From the NCBI RefSeq assembly GCF_900626135.1, contig NZ_LR130786.1, positions 1 to 64,000 on the forward strand: a DNA stretch of 64,000 bases, written 5' to 3'. This document shows, piece by piece, positions 61,020 through 64,000 of this stretch. The translations under genes and the position numbers were made by a program. The stretch comes from Senegalia massiliensis. Its GTDB lineage: Bacteria; Bacillota; Clostridia; Tissierellales; SIT17. Positions within the stretch are counted from its first letter, which is position 1; the number at the start of each line of letters is the position of its first letter. Below the pieces are notes generated by a model that made no database searches, was not told the origin of the DNA, and worked only from the letters and a program-made list of their open reading frames with translations.

Positions 61020-62235
61020 TAGCAAAACTTTAGGTTATTATTTAAAAAGCAAGTTTCCTGTCTTAATTATCATAGGCCTCTAACCCAAATGCTACATCCC
61101 TTTTACTAGACCAATAGCAAGGTAATTTTAGCAGAAAATATTATAAAATGTTTAATTTTAAATGGTCTTAAAACTGTTTTTATTGCTTTAGAATCTACTT
61201 CTGTATATACCTCCATATAGCTAACTTTTTATCTTAAAATCAAGAATTAGCTGCATTTGATGCTAAAGTATATTGTCTTAATCAAAAGTCATTCATAACT
61301 ATAGAAATCATTTGTAGATATTGATAAAACAGATCCTTTAGATGCTTTGATTATAGCAGATTATGCTAGAGCAAGAACTATTACCAGTTCTCCTTGGTGA
61401 GGTTCCCAATTTCTAGGTCTACAAAGACTTATTTGTCATAGATTTCATTTAGTTGAATGTATCACAAGAGAAAAATCATATATGGTATCTAAAATGTAGC
61501 TTAAATTTAGTTAATTAAAAGTATTAGAAAGAGATGAAAAACCCTCCTCTAACAATTTTGGTGCTATTTCGACAACCATTTTAACTGATTTTTTATCTCT
61601 AGATGATATTATTTATACTCCGATAGAGGATCTAACTAATTTTGTTAAAGAAAAAGGTGAAAATCGATTTAAAAATCCTTTAGCTACCGCTAAATTAATT
61701 AAAAAAGCAGCAAGAGATTCCTATCAGTTAGACAAAGTATCATATGAAACTTGAAATATTTATTTAGCTTCTTCACTAACCCTTATCAATATTTTTGAAA
61801 AAGAAGTTAAAGTTGTTGATAAAGTTATAGAAAAAAATATTAAAGGTCCTAATACTACAGAATATCAATCGTTAATATCTATACCTGGAATTGGTCGAGT
61901 TTTTTACTGTCTAATTAAGTATAACCTATTCATACTTTCGAAATTGGATCTATAAGTGTTTTTGAATCCAACAATGCTTTAGCTAAATACGCAGGATTTA
62001 CTTGGAAATAAAAACAATCAGGGAATTATACTTCTAATAATACTAAAATGACTAAAACAGGTAATAGATATCTTCGATATTATATGGTTGTATCGACTAA
62101 TACTGCTAAAAACAATATTACAGTATACAGAAATTATTACTACAAAAAGTTTAATGGGTCAAGCACTTATAAAATAAAAGATCACTTGCACTTACATCAC
62201 GTGAATTAGTACGCCTGATTTTTAGATTGTCGCCT
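61020..62235 (+). pseudogene. Decayed IS110-family transposase gene
   Basis: Plus-strand fragments in more than one frame match an IS110 transposase. DKTDPLDALIIADYARARTI (near 61330) is the DEDD-domain signature. TREKSYMV, NFVKEKGENRFKNPLATAKL and LISIPGIGRV (near 61880, the Transposase_20 signature) follow, and NTTKMTKTGNRYLRYY-like sequence comes near the end. Several in-frame stops and frameshifts are present. The 5' boundary is approximate. Bases 60899-61019 show no gene beyond the ribosome binding site of the LysRS-family gene. Confidence 0.78.
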
Positions 62236-62254
62236 AACTATTGACATTAAAGCT

Positions 62255-63754
62255 TCATTTATTTTGGGGTTTCATTAGAGGGAATATTACACATTCTCTA
62301 ATTGGTTTATCCATCATCATAGAGAATAGTCTCTCTGAAAATCCGAAACCAAATGCAGGAGGCATTCCATACTTCAAAGCCTCAACAAAATCTTCATCAT
62401 GATTATGTGCTTCTTCGTCTCCTGCTTCACTCATCATTCTTTGTTCATTAAATCTTTCATCTAAATCTAAAGGATCATTTAACTCGCTGTATCCATTACC
62501 CATTTCTGATCCAGCAAGAATGATTTGCATCTGTGCAACCTTTCTAGGATCTTCTTTAAGTCTTTTTGGTAATGGATTAAGTTGAACCGGTTGTCCTACT
62601 AAGAATCCAGGACCAGACAAGTCTTTTCTAACAACTTTCCATAGTAGATCAACAAGTCTCCAGTAACCTAGATCAGGATCAAATATGACATCAAAAGATT
62701 CAAGTTTTTCTTTAATGTCCTCTAAACTCGTATTATAGATATCAACACCTACATTTTCTTTTATAACTTCTTGAAAATCATAAATTTCCCATTCTTTATC
62801 CATATCTATCTCAAATCCACGTGATATGAATTTTGAGGTTCCCATTAATGCTTTAGTAATTTTCCTGTACAACTCTTTTGTTATCTCCATTCCATCGCTA
62901 TAATCAGCATATGCCCAATAGAACTCCATTTGAGTATAATCCTGTAGATGTTCATTACTCATACCTTCATTCCGAAACTGTCTTCCAATTTCGAATGTCT
63001 TTTCAAATCCAGCAACCAATAGCTTTTTCTGCCATAATTCACCCATAGATATTCTTAAGAATACATCAATACCTAAAGCATTGTGGTGTGTCTTAAAAGG
63101 TTTTGATGCAGCTCCACCTGATGAAACTTCAAGTATTGGAGTTTCTACTTCTAAAAAGCCTTTTTCAAGTAAGAAGTTTCTGACTGTGCTCCAAAATATT
63201 TGCTTCTTTATAAAAAGCTCTTTAACATCTTTATTCATAATAATATCAAGATATCTTTTTCTAAACTTCATGTCTTCATCTGTAATGCCATGGAATTTAT
63301 CTGGTAATGGCTTAAGTGCTTTCGTCAAGTGTTTATATGTTTGAACTCTTACACTCAATTCATCTGTTTGAGTTTTGAATACTTTGCCTTCAATTCCAAT
63401 TATATCTCCAATATCTGTTTGATTGTATACTTCAAACTCCAACTGAGTTATCTGATCCGCTCTAACATATACTTGAATTTGACCTTCCACATCTTGAATA
63501 TGCATGAAACCTGCCTTACCTTTGCCTCGTTTTGTCATAACTCTTCCAGCTAGAGAGACAGTTATATTTTTTTCAAGTAGTGCTTTTCTTGAATATTGAG
63601 AATAATTATTGATCAATTCTTTTGAGTGAGTTGATGCTATGAATTTATCACCAAATGGGTCAATACCTAAATCTCTCAGCTTGTTCATTTTCTCAGTTCT
63701 AATTAATTCATGTTCACTAATTCTTTTTACATTTGAAAATTCTTGAGTATTCAT
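62255..63754 (-). CDS. lysS: Lysine--tRNA ligase, class II
   Basis: About 499 residues. It has the OB fold, KYLDIIMNKDVKELFIKKQ, motif 1 FLLEKGFLEVETPIL, GGAASKPFKTHHNAL, motif 2 FEKTFEIGRQFRNEGMSNEH then LQDYTQMEFYWAYADY, and the canonical lysine pocket EMGNGYSELNDPLDL. Motif 3 is unusual (FGFGFSERLFSMMM) but keeps the arginine. This LysRS subtype with LQDYT in motif 2 occurs in some clostridia and candidate phyla, as I recall. The best ATG (63754) has AAGGAG at a long 14 nt; ATGs at 63787 and 63820 have no site. Whether it is the only LysRS of the cell cannot be told from here. Confidence 0.85.
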   Translation of the reverse strand: MNTQEFSNVKRISEHELIRTEKMNKLRDLGIDPFGDKFIASTHSKELINNYSQYSRKALLEKNITVSLAGRVMTKRGKGKAGFMHIQDVEGQIQVYVRADQITQLEFEVYNQTDIGDIIGIEGKVFKTQTDELSVRVQTYKHLTKALKPLPDKFHGITDEDMKFRKRYLDIIMNKDVKELFIKKQIFWSTVRNFLLEKGFLEVETPILEVSSGGAASKPFKTHHNALGIDVFLRISMGELWQKKLLVAGFEKTFEIGRQFRNEGMSNEHLQDYTQMEFYWAYADYSDGMEITKELYRKITKALMGTSKFISRGFEIDMDKEWEIYDFQEVIKENVGVDIYNTSLEDIKEKLESFDVIFDPDLGYWRLVDLLWKVVRKDLSGPGFLVGQPVQLNPLPKRLKEDPRKVAQMQIILAGSEMGNGYSELNDPLDLDERFNEQRMMSEAGDEEAHNHDEDFVEALKYGMPPAFGFGFSERLFSMMMDKPIRECVIFPLMKPQNK

Positions 63755-64000
63755 AATTTTATCAAACTCTCCTTTTTTATAGTTCATGATTTTTAATATT
63801 AAGTCATATTTCTTAAACAAAAATATATGTGATAAGATTCCAGAAACAAATCAATAAAATTTTAAGTACTATAATCTTAATATCAGGCTCTTTTCACCTA
63901 TAAATTATATTCTTACCTTTTACAGTTAGCATGTCAGTGCAATGGTCAACTTACATGTAACTTAATTGTTAGCTTTTTCAATATAAAAGCCAATTATCCA
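63755..64000. other. Non-coding region upstream of lysS
   Basis: AT-rich sequence with no supported ORF, T-box or clear consensus promoter. A TTGACC at about 63945 on the minus strand has no good -10 at 17 nt. The lysS promoter is therefore not identified. Confidence 0.5.

Noticed and set aside
1-64000. CRISPR array or phage structural region
   Set aside because: No regularly spaced direct repeats, cas genes or phage structural genes were seen anywhere in the window.

Overview
The window is AT-rich DNA from a low-GC, spore-forming anaerobe of the Clostridia/Tissierellia type. Supporting signs are two alpha/beta-type small acid-soluble spore proteins, YtxC, a DUF3787-type spore protein, a ferredoxin-linked indolepyruvate oxidoreductase, four T-box leaders, an L20-type leader ahead of infC-rpmI-rplT, and strong AGGAGG ribosome binding sites throughout. 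I cannot name the species.

Layout. 1-540 holds the 5' end of a 16S rRNA gene read leftward, with two tandem consensus promoters. 548-3811 is a ptb-like/iorA/iorB operon for aromatic 2-oxoacid fermentation. 3.9-10.1 kb has housekeeping and hypothetical genes (TPR protein, GNAT, membrane protein, B12/radical SAM protein, amidase-like protein). 10.2-29.2 kb is mostly translation and chromosome maintenance: argS, mutS2, zapA, pheST, an rRNA methyltransferase, the KtrAB potassium system, infC-rpmI-rplT, a short FtsH paralog and thrS. argS, pheS and thrS each have a T-box with a matching specifier codon. 29.2-46.7 kb mixes sporulation, stress, wall and nucleotide genes (ytxC, hslO, csp, hpt, a Mur ligase paralog, two polysaccharide deacetylases, SASP genes, folC) and one tRNA-Cys. 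46.7-51.9 kb has valS with its T-box, an orphan substrate-binding lipoprotein, a GNAT and a NUDIX enzyme. Most genes lie on the minus strand, as expected of co-orientation with the leftward rRNA operon.

52.0-64.0 kb is an accessory island. It starts with two small membrane-peptide genes, one with a convergent promoter-to-terminator antisense RNA, resembling a type I toxin-antitoxin module. Next is a degraded SH3-domain gene split by an internally deleted IS21-like element. The rest is held together by lysine: a 75-nt transcribed tRNA-like gene with anticodon UUU, discriminator A and encoded CCA; three LysRS-family proteins with graded active-site divergence; and an NRPS half-condensation/adenylation protein whose ten specificity residues resemble the lysine code and which has no carrier domain. 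Decayed IS1182-like and IS110-like transposase genes lie between them.

The main inference is that 54.5-63.8 kb encodes a lysine-centred, possibly tRNA-like-RNA-dependent biosynthetic system outside ordinary translation. The RNA has a cloverleaf and both major LysRS identity elements, but lacks the D-loop GG, C56 and U33 that a canonical elongator tRNA uses. This rests on sequence reading and gene context alone. Other items worth testing are a C-rich small RNA at 34.84 kb, a small gene without a canonical start codon between the valS T-box and valS, and several short genes (a YqzL-like peptide, a DUF3787 protein, small membrane peptides).
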